Positions 47,975 to 56,658 are shown, counted from the stretch's first letter. The stretch is 64,000 bases of DNA from Pseudoruegeria sp. SHC-113 (GCF_025376885.1 NZ_JAHUBR010000004.1:124001-188000); one strand, 5' to 3'. Numbers and translations are program-made. The notes: generated by a model not told the origin, from the sequence alone.

Positions 47975-49050
47975 TGCTCTATCGTGAGGCCGGAGATTTT
48001 CATACCTCCTACAAGGACGACAGCCAGACCTTCCCGATCAAGTTCGATCGCTACCGCTACTACGCGGTGCTGGCGGTGGCCTTCGGGGTCATCCCTTTCA
48101 TCATCAACGATTACTGGGCCAGTGCCGTTTTCGTGCCCTTCCTGATCTACGCGATTGCCGCGATCGGGCTGAACATCCTGACCGGCTACTGCGGGCAAGT
48201 GAGCCTTGGCACCGGCGGGTTCATGGCGGTGGGGGCCTATGCCTGCTACAAGCTGATGACAGGCTTTCCCGATGTCTCCATCGTGATCCACGTGATCCTG
48301 TCGGGCGGCATCACGGCGGCTGTCGGGGTTCTCTTCGGCCTGCCGTCACTGCGGATCAAGGGCTTCTACCTGGCGGTTGCCACGCTGGCAGCGCAGTTCT
48401 TCCTTGTCTGGCTCTTCAACAAGGTGCCGTGGTTCTACAACTACTCGGCCTCGGGCCAGATCAACGCGCCGGAGCGCAGCGTGCTGGGCGTGGTCGTCAC
48501 TGGCCCCAACACCGAGGCCTGGGCGAAATACATGATCTGTCTCGTCTTCGTCGTGGCCTGCGCCTGGATCGCGCGCAACCTGACGCGCGGCGCGACGGGC
48601 CGCCGCTGGATGGCGATCCGCGACATGGACATCGCCGCCGAGATCATCGGGGTGAACCCGCTGGGCGCGAAGCTCTCGGCCTTCGCCGTGTCGAGCTTCT
48701 TCATCGGCATCGCCGGTGCGCTGTTCTTCTCCGTTTATCTTGGCGCGGTGGAAGTGGGCGAGGCCTTCGGCATCAACAAGAGCTTCCTTGTGCTGTTCAT
48801 GATCATCATCGGCGGGCTGGGCTCGATCTTCGGAAGCTTCGCGGGGGCGGCCTTCATGGTGCTGCTGCCGGTGCTGCTGAAGAACGTGCTGGTGGGCGGG
48901 CTCGGCTGGGCCACTGATCTGGCGGCGCATCTGGAATTCATGATCGTGGGCGGGCTGATCGTCCTGTTCCTGATCGTGGAGCCGCACGGGCTCGCGCAGC
49001 TCTGGCGGCTGACGAAGGAAAAACTGAGGCTTTGGCCGTTCCCCCACTAG
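47974..49050 (+). CDS. livM: ABC transporter permease (LivM)
   Basis: 358 residues from the ATG at 47974. LivM hallmarks: GLNILTGYCGQVSLGTGGFM, LPSLRIKGFYLAVATLA, and the coupling loop GRRWMAIRDMDIAAEIIGVN. Two segments near the end (IIIGGLGSIFGSFAGAAF) are typical of HAAT permeases. It pairs with LivH in the inner membrane. A 122-bp leader with a small hairpin (49067-49083) separates it from the binding-protein gene. Confidence 0.93.
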   Translation: MLYREAGDFHTSYKDDSQTFPIKFDRYRYYAVLAVAFGVIPFIINDYWASAVFVPFLIYAIAAIGLNILTGYCGQVSLGTGGFMAVGAYACYKLMTGFPDVSIVIHVILSGGITAAVGVLFGLPSLRIKGFYLAVATLAAQFFLVWLFNKVPWFYNYSASGQINAPERSVLGVVVTGPNTEAWAKYMICLVFVVACAWIARNLTRGATGRRWMAIRDMDIAAEIIGVNPLGAKLSAFAVSSFFIGIAGALFFSVYLGAVEVGEAFGINKSFLVLFMIIIGGLGSIFGSFAGAAFMVLLPVLLKNVLVGGLGWATDLAAHLEFMIVGGLIVLFLIVEPHGLAQLWRLTKEKLRLWPFPH

Positions 49051-49172
49051 GGGCGACCCGAGAAATCCCTGCTATTCGCAGGGGAACGCAAGCGGGATCG
49101 TTCGAGGAGGAACGGCACCGCGACAGATGGCCCCCAGGTGCACAAGGGGGACAACATGGGAGGAAGACAAGA

Positions 49173-50456
49173 ATGAAACTGAAACTGGCAACCATGGCGC
49201 TCACCGGCTTGATGGCCGCTGCGCCCGCGATGGCGGACCTCGTGTTCCCCTCGCTCTCCTACCGCACCGGCCCCTATGCGGCTGGCGGCATCCCCTTCGC
49301 CGACGGTTATGCCGACTATTTCACGCTGCTCAACGAGCGTGACGGCGGCATTGGCGGCGTGATGACGAACGTCATCGAATGCGAAACCGGCTACAACACC
49401 GAGAAGGGCGTTGAGTGCTACGAGGCGACCAAGGGCGAAGGCTCGCTCGTCTATCAGCCGCTCTCCACCGGCATTACCTACCAGCTGATCCCGAAAGTGA
49501 CGGCTGACGGCATCCCGCTTCACACCATGGGCTATGGCCGTACCTCCGCCGCCAACGGCAAGGTCTTCTCCCATGTGTTCAACTACCCGGCCAACTACTG
49601 GGACGGCGCTTCGATCGCGGTGAACCACCTGCTCGACATCAACGGCGGGGATCTCTCCGGCAAGAAGATCGCGCTGGTCTACCACAACTCTGCCTACGGC
49701 AAGGAGCCGATCCGCACGCTGGAAGAGCTGTCCGCCAAGCATGGCTACGAGCTGACCACCATCGCCGTGGACCACCCCGGCCAGGAGCAGAAGAGCCAGT
49801 GGCTGCAGATCCGTCGCGAGCGCCCGGATTACGTGCTGATGTGGGGCTGGGGCGTGATGAACCAGGTCGCCATTCAGGAAGCCGCTAACATCCGTTTCCC
49901 GATGGAGAACTTCATCGGCGTCTGGTGGTCCGGCTCCGAGAATGACGTGCTGCCCGCTGGCGATGGTGCCAACGGCTACAAATCCCTCGCGCTGCACGGC
50001 ACCGGTTCGGATTACCCGATCTACGCCGACATCCAGAAATACGTCGTGGATGCGGGCAAGGCCGCTGGCGCAGGCGATCAGATCGGCTCGGTGCTTTACT
50101 CCCGTGGCCTCTACGCCGCGATGCTGGCTGCCGAAGCCGCCAAGAAGGCGCAGGAGATTCACGGCACGGGCGACATCACCCCGGCCATGATGCGCGACGG
50201 CATGGAGGCGCTGGAAATCACCGCCGCCACGCTGGAAGGCAACGGCATGCCGGGCTTCGGCCCTGAGTTCGCCGTCTCCTGCGACAACCACGGCGGCCCC
50301 GGCCTCGGCATGGTACAGCAGTGGGATGCCACCGCGAAGAAGTGGAACATCATCACCGACATGATCCAGTCCGACAAGGACGTGATCAACGCGCTGGTGG
50401 TGGAGGATTCCGAGGCCTTTGCCGCGGAAAACAACATCGAGATGCGCTGCAACTAA
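49173..50456 (+). CDS. ABC transporter substrate-binding protein (HAAT type)
   Basis: 427 residues from the ATG at 49173 (GGAGGAAG upstream). Sec signal peptide LKLATMALTGLMAAAPAMA, then a type I periplasmic fold (FADGYADYFTLLNERDGGIG, ALVYHNSAYGKEPIRTLEEL). Two extra cysteines in the loop TNVIECETGYNTEKGVECYE probably form a disulfide. It lacks the canonical Leu/Ile/Val-binding residues I can recognise, so a carboxylate ligand is possible. A strong hairpin follows the stop, a common way to keep binding-protein mRNA abundant. Confidence 0.9.
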   Translation: MKLKLATMALTGLMAAAPAMADLVFPSLSYRTGPYAAGGIPFADGYADYFTLLNERDGGIGGVMTNVIECETGYNTEKGVECYEATKGEGSLVYQPLSTGITYQLIPKVTADGIPLHTMGYGRTSAANGKVFSHVFNYPANYWDGASIAVNHLLDINGGDLSGKKIALVYHNSAYGKEPIRTLEELSAKHGYELTTIAVDHPGQEQKSQWLQIRRERPDYVLMWGWGVMNQVAIQEAANIRFPMENFIGVWWSGSENDVLPAGDGANGYKSLALHGTGSDYPIYADIQKYVVDAGKAAGAGDQIGSVLYSRGLYAAMLAAEAAKKAQEIHGTGDITPAMMRDGMEALEITAATLEGNGMPGFGPEFAVSCDNHGGPGLGMVQQWDATAKKWNIITDMIQSDKDVINALVVEDSEAFAAENNIEMRCN

Positions 50457-50464
50457 TGCGCCTT

Positions 50465-50489
50465 GCCCCGGCCTCCCTCGGGCCGGGGC
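50465..50489 (+). terminator. hairpin after the binding-protein gene
   Basis: Perfect 9-bp stem GCCCCGGCC/GGCCGGGGC with a 7-nt loop, 8 bp past the stop. It has no T-run, so it is more likely a 3' stabiliser or partial attenuator inside the operon than a full terminator. Confidence 0.65.
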
Positions 50490-50527
50490 ACCCCCCACAG
50501 ACACCAGTTAACCGAAGGCCCTTCGCC

Positions 50528-51352
50528 ATGCTTGACGCCGGACGCACCCAGGAAACCCTGCTTGAGGTCAACAACATCGAGGTGATCTACAACCACGTGA
50601 TCCTCGTGCTCAAAGGCGTGAGCCTGACCGTGCCAAAGGGCGGCATCACCGCGCTTTTGGGCGGAAATGGCGCGGGCAAGACAACCACGCTCAAGGCGAT
50701 CAGCAACCTCTTGGCCAGCGAGCGTGGCGAGGTGACGAAGGGCAGCATCCACTACCGCGGAGATTCCGTGGCGGATTTGAACCCGGCGGACCTCGTGAAA
50801 CGCGGCGTGATCCAGGTGATGGAAGGCCGCCATTGTTTCGAACACCTGACCGTCGAGGAAAACCTGCTCACCGGCGCCTATACCCGCCGCGAGGGCAAGG
50901 GTGCGATCGCGAGCGATCTGGAGATGGTCTACGATTACTTCCCGCGCCTGAAGGAACGCCGCAAATCGCAGGCGGGCTATACCTCGGGCGGGGAGCAGCA
51001 GATGGTCGCCATCGGGCGCGCGCTGATGAGCCGGCCCGAGACGATCCTGCTCGATGAGCCCAGCATGGGGCTCGCGCCGCAGCTGGTGGAGGAGATCTTC
51101 ACCATCGTGCGCGATCTCAACGAGAAGGAGGGCGTCTCCTTCCTGCTGGCCGAACAGAACACCAACGTGGCGCTGCGTTTTGCCCATTACGGCTACATCC
51201 TTGAATCGGGCCGCGTGGTGATGGACGGCCCCGCCGCCGAGCTGCGCGAGAACCCGGACGTGAAAGAATTCTACCTCGGCATGTCCGATGAAGGGCGCAA
51301 GAGCTTCCGCGACGTGCGCTCCTACCGCCGCCGCAAGCGCTGGCTGAGCTGA
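50528..51352 (+). CDS. livF: ABC transporter ATPase (LivF)
   Basis: 274 residues from the ATG at 50528. Walker A GGNGAGKTTT, signature TSGGEQQMVAIGRALMSRPE, Walker B ILLDEPSMGLAPQ, and the LivF-type loop QVMEGRHCFEHLTVEENLL. The C-terminal tail is basic (SYRRRKRWLS). It is the second ATPase of the importer and comes after the binding-protein gene. Confidence 0.92.
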   Translation: MLDAGRTQETLLEVNNIEVIYNHVILVLKGVSLTVPKGGITALLGGNGAGKTTTLKAISNLLASERGEVTKGSIHYRGDSVADLNPADLVKRGVIQVMEGRHCFEHLTVEENLLTGAYTRREGKGAIASDLEMVYDYFPRLKERRKSQAGYTSGGEQQMVAIGRALMSRPETILLDEPSMGLAPQLVEEIFTIVRDLNEKEGVSFLLAEQNTNVALRFAHYGYILESGRVVMDGPAAELRENPDVKEFYLGMSDEGRKSFRDVRSYRRRKRWLS

Positions 51353-51368
51353 GGCGGGAGCACAGAAC

Positions 51369-52253
51369 GTGTCCGAACCCGAGGTCCCATCCCCCAAGCC
51401 CGCCCCTTATCCGGCCCCTCCCGGCTACGCGCTGCACCAGACGCGCTACGGCCCGATGGCGGCCTATCCGCAGGATATGTACATCGGGCGCTCGCTTGCG
51501 GCCTATGGCGAGTGGTGCCCGGCAGAGATGGCGCTGCTGTCGCAGGTGTTGAAGCCGGGCGATACGGTGGTGGATGCCGGGGCCAATATCGGGGCGCATA
51601 CGGTGCCTTTCAGCCAGAAAGTCGGTCCCAATGGCACGGTTTTCGCTATCGAGATGATGCCCGAGACAGCCCGCTTGCTGGCGTTCAACACGCTGATCAA
51701 CGGCTGCGACAACACCCGCATCCTGAACGCCGGCGTGGCCTCAGCCGAAGCGCGCATCGAGATGGCGCGCATCCGCACCGGAGGGGCGTTCAATTTCGGC
51801 GGGCTGTCGGTGGCACATATGCAGAAAGCCAAACCCGGGCATGGCGCCGTGTCCGTGCCGCTCTTGCCGCTCGACGACATGCTGCGCTGCACGTCGCTCG
51901 CCCTGATCAAGGCCGATGTGGAAGGCCATGAGGCCGAGCTTCTGCGCGGCGCGAAAGGGCTCATCGAGACCCACCGCCCGGTGCTTTATCTTGAGGCCGA
52001 TCACCCCGAGAGCGCCGAGGTGCTGTGCGGGCTGCTCGCAGGCTTCGGCTACGCGGGTTACTGGCACAGGGCACCGCTGTTCAGCGCGGGGAACTGGAAA
52101 GAGAACCCCACGGATATCTTCGGAGACGTCACCTGCGTGAACATGCTCTGTGTGCCCGAAACGCGTGCCGTGGCCGGGCTGACCCGGGCCACGGGCCCCG
52201 AAAGCCACCCCAAATTTCGCCGCTTATCCCGGCAAGACGCAGAGGCCGAGTAG
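51369..52253 (+). CDS. FkbM family methyltransferase
   Basis: 294 residues, GTG start 16 bp after livF. SAM motif VVDAGANIGAHTVPFSQKVG, and the FkbM blocks VFAIEMMPETARLLAFNTLI and LIKADVEGHEAELLRGAKGL. FkbM enzymes O-methylate natural products or glycans. Such a gene is unexpected inside an ABC importer/CoA ligase operon. It may act on a surface glycan, or on the imported compound. Confidence 0.88.
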   Translation: MSEPEVPSPKPAPYPAPPGYALHQTRYGPMAAYPQDMYIGRSLAAYGEWCPAEMALLSQVLKPGDTVVDAGANIGAHTVPFSQKVGPNGTVFAIEMMPETARLLAFNTLINGCDNTRILNAGVASAEARIEMARIRTGGAFNFGGLSVAHMQKAKPGHGAVSVPLLPLDDMLRCTSLALIKADVEGHEAELLRGAKGLIETHRPVLYLEADHPESAEVLCGLLAGFGYAGYWHRAPLFSAGNWKENPTDIFGDVTCVNMLCVPETRAVAGLTRATGPESHPKFRRLSRQDAEAE

Positions 52254-52261
52254 GAACGGAT

Positions 52262-53476
52262 ATGTCACATTACGATTCGCTTGAAACCCGCAGCGCCGAG
52301 GCGCGCGCCGATTGGATCGCAACGGAGCTGCCCGAGCAGATCGCCCGTGCGCAAGGCCTGCCCGGCTATGCGGCATCGCTGGCCGGGGTGAGCGCGGGTT
52401 CGGTGCTGTCGCGCGCCGATCTGGCGGGGCTGCCGGTGCTGCGCAAATCCGAGATCGGCAAGGCACAGGCCGCGCATCCGCCGCTGGGCGGTTTTGCGGC
52501 GGCAGATGCCGGGTTTGAACACATCTTCCAGTCGCCGGGGCCGATCTATGAGCCGGGCCGCTTTGGCGGGGATTGGTGGCGCATGGGGCGCTTCCTGCAT
52601 GCGGTTGGCATCGGCAAGGGCGACATCGTGCAGAACTGCTTCGGCTACCACCTGACGCCCGCCGGCATGATCTTTGAAAGCGGTGCGCGGGCAGTGGGGG
52701 CGGCTGTGATCCCCGCTGGCACTGGTCAGACGGAACTGCAGGCGCGCGCCGCCCATGATATCGGGGCCACGGCCTATGCCGGCACGCCCGATTACCTGAA
52801 GCTGATCCTCGATAAGGCCGCCGAGATGGGCCTGCCGCTGAAAATCACCAAGGCTGCCGTTGGCGGCGGTGCGCTGTTTCCCTCGCTGCGGGCCGAATAT
52901 GCCGAGCGCGGCATCGCCTGCCTGCAATGTTACGCCACCGCCGATCTGGGCAACATCGCCTATGAGAGCCCGGCGCAGGAGGGGATGATCGTGGATGAGG
53001 GCGTGATCGTGGAGATCGTGCGCCCCGGCACCGGCGATCCGGTGCCCGATGGCGAGGTGGGCGAGGTTGTCGTGACCACGCTGAACCCGGATTACCCGCT
53101 GATCCGCTTCGCCACGGGGGATCTCTCCGCCGTGCTGCCTGGGGAAAGCCCCTGTGGCCGCTCCAACATGCGCATCAAGGGCTGGATGGGGCGCGCGGAT
53201 CAGACCACGAAGATCAAGGGCATGTTCGTGCGACCCGAGCAGGTCGCCGATCTGGTGGCCCGCCACGCCGAGGTCGCCCGCGCCCGCGTGATCGCCACGC
53301 GGGAAGGCGAGATGGACGTGATGACGGTCCAGATCGAGACCGACTCCAGCCAGCCAGACGCCTATGCCGACAGCATCCAGCAGACGCTCAAGCTCAAGGG
53401 CCGGGTGGAGATCGTCGCTCCGGGTGCGCTGCCCAACGATGGCAAGGTGATCGACGATCAGCGCGTCTACGAGTGA
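52262..53476 (+). CDS. PaaK-like adenylation protein
   Basis: 404 residues from the ATG at 52262. Resembles phenylacetate-CoA ligases (GRADQTTKIKGMFVRPEQVA near the end, LIRFATGDLSAVLPG, and the central CLQCYATADLGNIAYES). However, the usual SSGTTGxPT ATP loop is replaced by FQSPGPIYEPGRFGGDWWRM, so ATP binding may be altered. Last gene of the operon. Either a diverged ligase for the imported acid, or a non-catalytic relative. Confidence 0.85.
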   Translation: MSHYDSLETRSAEARADWIATELPEQIARAQGLPGYAASLAGVSAGSVLSRADLAGLPVLRKSEIGKAQAAHPPLGGFAAADAGFEHIFQSPGPIYEPGRFGGDWWRMGRFLHAVGIGKGDIVQNCFGYHLTPAGMIFESGARAVGAAVIPAGTGQTELQARAAHDIGATAYAGTPDYLKLILDKAAEMGLPLKITKAAVGGGALFPSLRAEYAERGIACLQCYATADLGNIAYESPAQEGMIVDEGVIVEIVRPGTGDPVPDGEVGEVVVTTLNPDYPLIRFATGDLSAVLPGESPCGRSNMRIKGWMGRADQTTKIKGMFVRPEQVADLVARHAEVARARVIATREGEMDVMTVQIETDSSQPDAYADSIQQTLKLKGRVEIVAPGALPNDGKVIDDQRVYE

Positions 53477-53519
53477 GCGGCGTGATTCTCTGAGGTTTTG
53501 CGGGCGTGCCGAGCCGCCT

Positions 53520-53539
53520 GCCACGCGATTCCGCGTGGC
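53520..53539 (+). terminator. terminator-like hairpin at the operon end
   Basis: Perfect 8-bp stem GCCACGCG/CGCGTGGC with a 4-nt loop, 43 bp after the PaaK-like stop. No T-run follows, so its strength is uncertain. Confidence 0.5.
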
Positions 53540-53732
53540 GGGTCAGCACCTTGGACCGCTTTGGGGCAGGGGCCTCAGAAAATGGCCGGAAATATGGTAT
53601 TATCCAGCTATTCCGCCCAGACACGGGCGCACGAAGGAAATTTGAACACAAGCTGATTAGAGGCCAGGCCTGCCTGTCGCGCAGAGAGGACACCGGTGAT
53701 TTTGCCGGGTGAAAGCGCGAGAGGAATTTCAA

Positions 53733-54371
53733 ATGAAGGACTGGCGTATTCAGGGCCGGGAACTGGCCAATTGTAACTGCAACTTCGGCTGCCCCTGCCA
53801 ATTCGGCGTCTTGCCGAGCGATGGCACCTGCGAGGCGGCCGTTTTCTACCAGATCGAGAAAGGCCACTACGGCGATGTGCAGCTCGACGGGCTGATGGCG
53901 GCTGGCACCTACAAATGGCCCGGTGCGATCCATGAAGGCCAGGGCGAGATGCAGCTCATCATCGACGCCCGCGCGACGCCCGAACAGGCGGCCGCGCTGG
54001 AGGCGATCATGACGGGACAGGACACCAATGAGATGGCCACCATGTGGTTCGTCTTCTCCGCCATGGCCCCCAACCGCCACCCCACACTTGCTGCGCCGAT
54101 GCATGTTGAGATGGATATGGACGAGCGCAAAGGGCGCGTCGTGGTCGATGGCGTGTTCGAGATCGACGCCGTGCCGATCCCCAACATCGTGACGGGCGAT
54201 CCGCATCGCATCTCGATCAACCTGCCCCATGGGTTCGAGTTCGCCCGCGCGGAGATGGCCAAGGGCAGCACGACAACGATGGGCGGGGCGATCTCGCTGG
54301 CGAAGAACTCCAGCACCCATGCGCATTTCGCCGATCTGCACCTGACGGGCACGGGCGTTGTCCGGGCCTGA
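53733..54371 (+). CDS. DUF1326 domain-containing protein
   Basis: 212 residues from the ATG at 53733 (GAGAGG upstream; a GTG eight codons earlier is possible). The conserved cysteine cluster CNCNFGCPCQ (C14, C16, C20, C22) near the N-terminus suggests metal binding. No signal peptide. DUF1326 genes are usually followed by DUF2182 genes, as here, where the two overlap by 14 bp. Function unknown. Confidence 0.88.
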   Translation: MKDWRIQGRELANCNCNFGCPCQFGVLPSDGTCEAAVFYQIEKGHYGDVQLDGLMAAGTYKWPGAIHEGQGEMQLIIDARATPEQAAALEAIMTGQDTNEMATMWFVFSAMAPNRHPTLAAPMHVEMDMDERKGRVVVDGVFEIDAVPIPNIVTGDPHRISINLPHGFEFARAEMAKGSTTTMGGAISLAKNSSTHAHFADLHLTGTGVVRA

Positions 54372-55191
54372 CGGGCAAGGCAAGGCGCAGACCGGAGGGC
54401 TGGAACGGTGGCTGATCCATGATCAGTGGATCGTGGCTGGCGCGGCGGGGCTGGCGGCGCTGCTGGCCGGGGCTTACACGGTGTTCGGTGTCGGCATGCA
54501 GATGACGGCGCTGGAGATGACGCGCATGGCGCGCCCGCTTGGTGAGCCCATGGCGATGGGGCCGGGGCAGGGCTGGACAGCGGCCTATGCGCTGCTCGTT
54601 TTCCTGATGTGGTGGGTGATGATGGTGGCGATGATGATCCCCAGCGCCGCGCCCACCTTGCTGCTCTACACCGCGCTGAAGAAACGCGGGCCGGAAGGCG
54701 CAAGGGCGCAGGCGCTCGCGGGCGTTTTCCTGCTGGGCTACCTGCTGGCCTGGGCCCTGTTCAGCGCGGTTGCGACCGGGCTGCAATGGGGGCTGACGGA
54801 AAGTGGTGTGCTCAATGGTCCGATGATGACCTTGCACGGCAAGGGGATGGCCGGGGCGATTCTGCTGCTGGCGGGGCTTTACCAGTTCACCCCGCTCAAG
54901 CGCGCTTGCCTGCGGCATTGCCGTGCCCCGGCGCAGTTCCTCGCGCAGCACCACAGGCCCGGAGCCGGTGGGGCGCTGCGGTTGGGGCTGCGCCACGGGG
55001 CTTATTGCCTTGGCTGCTGCTGGGCGTTGATGGCGCTGCTGTTCGTGGGCGGCATCATGAATCTCTGGTGGATCGTCGGGCTGGCGCTTTGGGTGATCGT
55101 CGAGAAAGCCCTGCCGGCTGGCGAGCGATTGGCGCAGCTTGGCGGCGCAGGGCTGGCGATCTGGGGGCTCTGGCTGATCTTCGCAGCCTGA
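54358..55191 (+). CDS. DUF2182 integral membrane protein
   Basis: 277 residues, TTG start inside the end of the DUF1326 gene. About seven transmembrane helices with Met-rich segments (MWWVMMVAMMIPSAAP, LEMTRMARP) and the conserved CRAPAQFLAQH and GAYCLGCCWALM blocks. The Met/Cys/His-rich helices suggest metal handling, which has been proposed only from sequence. It is coupled to the DUF1326 partner. Confidence 0.88.
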   Translation: MSGPDGQGKAQTGGLERWLIHDQWIVAGAAGLAALLAGAYTVFGVGMQMTALEMTRMARPLGEPMAMGPGQGWTAAYALLVFLMWWVMMVAMMIPSAAPTLLLYTALKKRGPEGARAQALAGVFLLGYLLAWALFSAVATGLQWGLTESGVLNGPMMTLHGKGMAGAILLLAGLYQFTPLKRACLRHCRAPAQFLAQHHRPGAGGALRLGLRHGAYCLGCCWALMALLFVGGIMNLWWIVGLALWVIVEKALPAGERLAQLGGAGLAIWGLWLIFAA

Positions 55192-55195
55192 GCGC

Positions 55196-55642
55196 TCAGG
55201 CCGCAGAGGCTTCTGTAGGCAACGGTTCCGCGCCGCGCGCGAGCATCTCGGCGGAGAGATCCCGCCCGTCCGGCAGGCGAGCCCGCCCGATCACCGTGGC
55301 GCTGCCTTGGGGGCTGCGCTCAAGGATCTCCACCTGCACCCGTTGATTGGCGCAGAGATCGCGAAGAATCTGGCGCGCGTGCCGGGACTTGCGGGTTTCG
55401 CCACCTTGCGGCGCGAGCCCTGCCAAATGCACGCGGGTCTGGCGCACGAGGAGCGTGCTGCCGTCCAGCACATGCGGCCGGCCGACCAGCGGCGCGCGGG
55501 AGGGGACCACCACCGCACCGGGCACATTGGCGGCGGTGCGCGCCGCGCGGGCCGCGCCGGGCGACAGCGCGCGGACGGTCCGGGTAAGGGAGTGGGCCCA
55601 TGCATGCGGGAGGGATTGGGGCAGATGTGGCAGGTGGAACAT
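55196..55642 (-). CDS. degenerate SNase-like (thermonuclease fold) protein
   Basis: 148 residues. The central part (VLDGSTLLVRQTRVHLAGLAPQ, then IGRARLPDGRDLSAEMLARG) follows the staphylococcal nuclease fold, but the catalytic Arg/Asp/Glu positions of the family (DGDT, RLxGIDAPE) are substituted (DGST, HLAGLAPQ). The N-terminal 50 residues are Ala/Arg/Pro-rich without a clear signal peptide. Probably a non-catalytic relative. It converges on the DUF2182 gene with 4 bp between the stops. Confidence 0.6.
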   Translation of the reverse strand: MFHLPHLPQSLPHAWAHSLTRTVRALSPGAARAARTAANVPGAVVVPSRAPLVGRPHVLDGSTLLVRQTRVHLAGLAPQGGETRKSRHARQILRDLCANQRVQVEILERSPQGSATVIGRARLPDGRDLSAEMLARGAEPLPTEASAA

Positions 55643-55761
55643 TTCATCAATCCGGATTGATTTAAGATGTACCTGCGTCCGCAGGGCTCACGGCGCTTGC
55701 GCGTTTGGGCCAGAGTCTTTCGACATGATGCCATCCGCGGCAAGCGGGGCTATAAGCGGGG

Positions 55762-56232
55762 CTAAAGGAGCGGTTTCTCCATCGCCACGCGGCGCAGGGC
55801 GATCCCGGCGCGCAGGACGGTCTCGCGCTGGAGCTCGGCAAAACCTAGGGCGCGAAACGGGCCTTCGGCGGCAAGGCTTGCATGGGTGTGGAGCCGGGCG
55901 ATCCCCCGCCGCCACGCCTCGGCCTCGAGCCCGGCAATCAACTGCCGGAACAGCCCGGTGCCCCGGGCGGCGGGCAGCAGAAAGGCAAGGTCGATATATC
56001 CGTCCGGTGTGAGGCTTGCGAAGCCCGCAGGCCCTGCAGGGCTATCTGCCAGCAGCACAAACTGGCTGGCGAGACGGGCCTCCCACGCGGGGCCGCTGTT
56101 TGGGGCGGGCAGCCATGCGGTGCGCGCCTCAGCCGAATAGGGGCTGGGGGTGGCGTGGATCGCGGCATACATCACCTGCCCAAGGGCCGTGAAATCCGCG
56201 GGGTCCGCCAGCCTTATCTTGTGATCCGCCAT
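55762..56232 (-). CDS. GNAT family N-acetyltransferase
   Basis: 156 residues. Motif A-like segment AFLLPAARGTGLFRQLIAGL (acetyl-CoA loop ARGTGLF) followed by EAWRRGIARLHTHASLAAEG and FRALGFAELQRE, the standard GNAT order. The substrate cannot be told. It lies 92 bp downstream of rpmJ on the same strand, past rpmJ's terminator, so it has its own promoter. Confidence 0.88.
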   Translation of the reverse strand: MADHKIRLADPADFTALGQVMYAAIHATPSPYSAEARTAWLPAPNSGPAWEARLASQFVLLADSPAGPAGFASLTPDGYIDLAFLLPAARGTGLFRQLIAGLEAEAWRRGIARLHTHASLAAEGPFRALGFAELQRETVLRAGIALRRVAMEKPLL

Positions 56233-56263
56233 CTTTGCCTTGGCTTCGCTGTGCTACCGGCTA

Positions 56264-56301
56264 AAAAAGAAAAAGGCCGCCTCGGATTGCTCCGGGCGGC
56301 C
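56264..56301 (-). terminator. intrinsic terminator of rpmJ
   Basis: On the minus strand an 11-bp stem with one bulge (arms 56301-56291 and 56286-56275) and a TTGC-type loop is followed by TTTTTCTTTTTT. It starts 23 bp after the rpmJ stop. Confidence 0.9.
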
Positions 56302-56323
56302 CCTTCTTGTTCTGGCGTTCGCC

Positions 56324-56449
56324 TCAGCCCTGACGGGCTTTGAACTTGCGTTGCGTCTTGTTGATGACGTAAACGCGGCCCTTGCGACGCACGATGCGGC
56401 AGTCGCGATGGCGGTTCTTGAGCGAACGGAGAGAGTTCCGTACTTTCAT
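56324..56449 (-). CDS. rpmJ: 50S ribosomal protein L36, zinc-less form
   Basis: 41 residues, starting [16 protein letters not shown] and ending [13 protein letters not shown]. It is the C-minus (YkgO-like) type: only one cysteine is present, so the zinc-binding CxxC...CxxxH site is lost, as is standard for alphaproteobacteria. It is too short for usual frame lists. Flanked by tRNA-Val upstream and its own strong terminator downstream. Confidence 0.97.
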   Translation of the reverse strand: MKVRNSLRSLKNRHRDCRIVRRKGRVYVINKTQRKFKARQG

Positions 56450-56517
56450 AGCTTTCTCCATCTAATCGCGGCGCGCGTGCGCCTTGGGTTACAAACTCGC
56501 GTCCGAAGGTCAGGACA

Positions 56518-56592
56518 TGGTGGGCGATACTGGGATCGAACCAGTGACCCCTTCGATGTCAACGAAGTGCTCTACCGCTGAGCTAATCGCCC
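56518..56592 (-). tRNA. tRNA-Val (GAC)
   Basis: 75 nt with encoded CCA. Acceptor GGGCGAT/ATCGCCC, D arm with AGCTCAGCGGTAGAGC, anticodon stem CTTCG/CGAAG around loop TTGACAT (anticodon GAC), T arm CTGG-TTCGATC-CCAG. It precedes rpmJ on the same strand by 68 bp. Confidence 0.96.
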
Positions 56593-56658
56593 GTCTGACC
56601 CGTGCAAACCATGCGCCCTAAATGAATAGGACGCGGGCGGTCCGCGTCGGTGAAGCGC

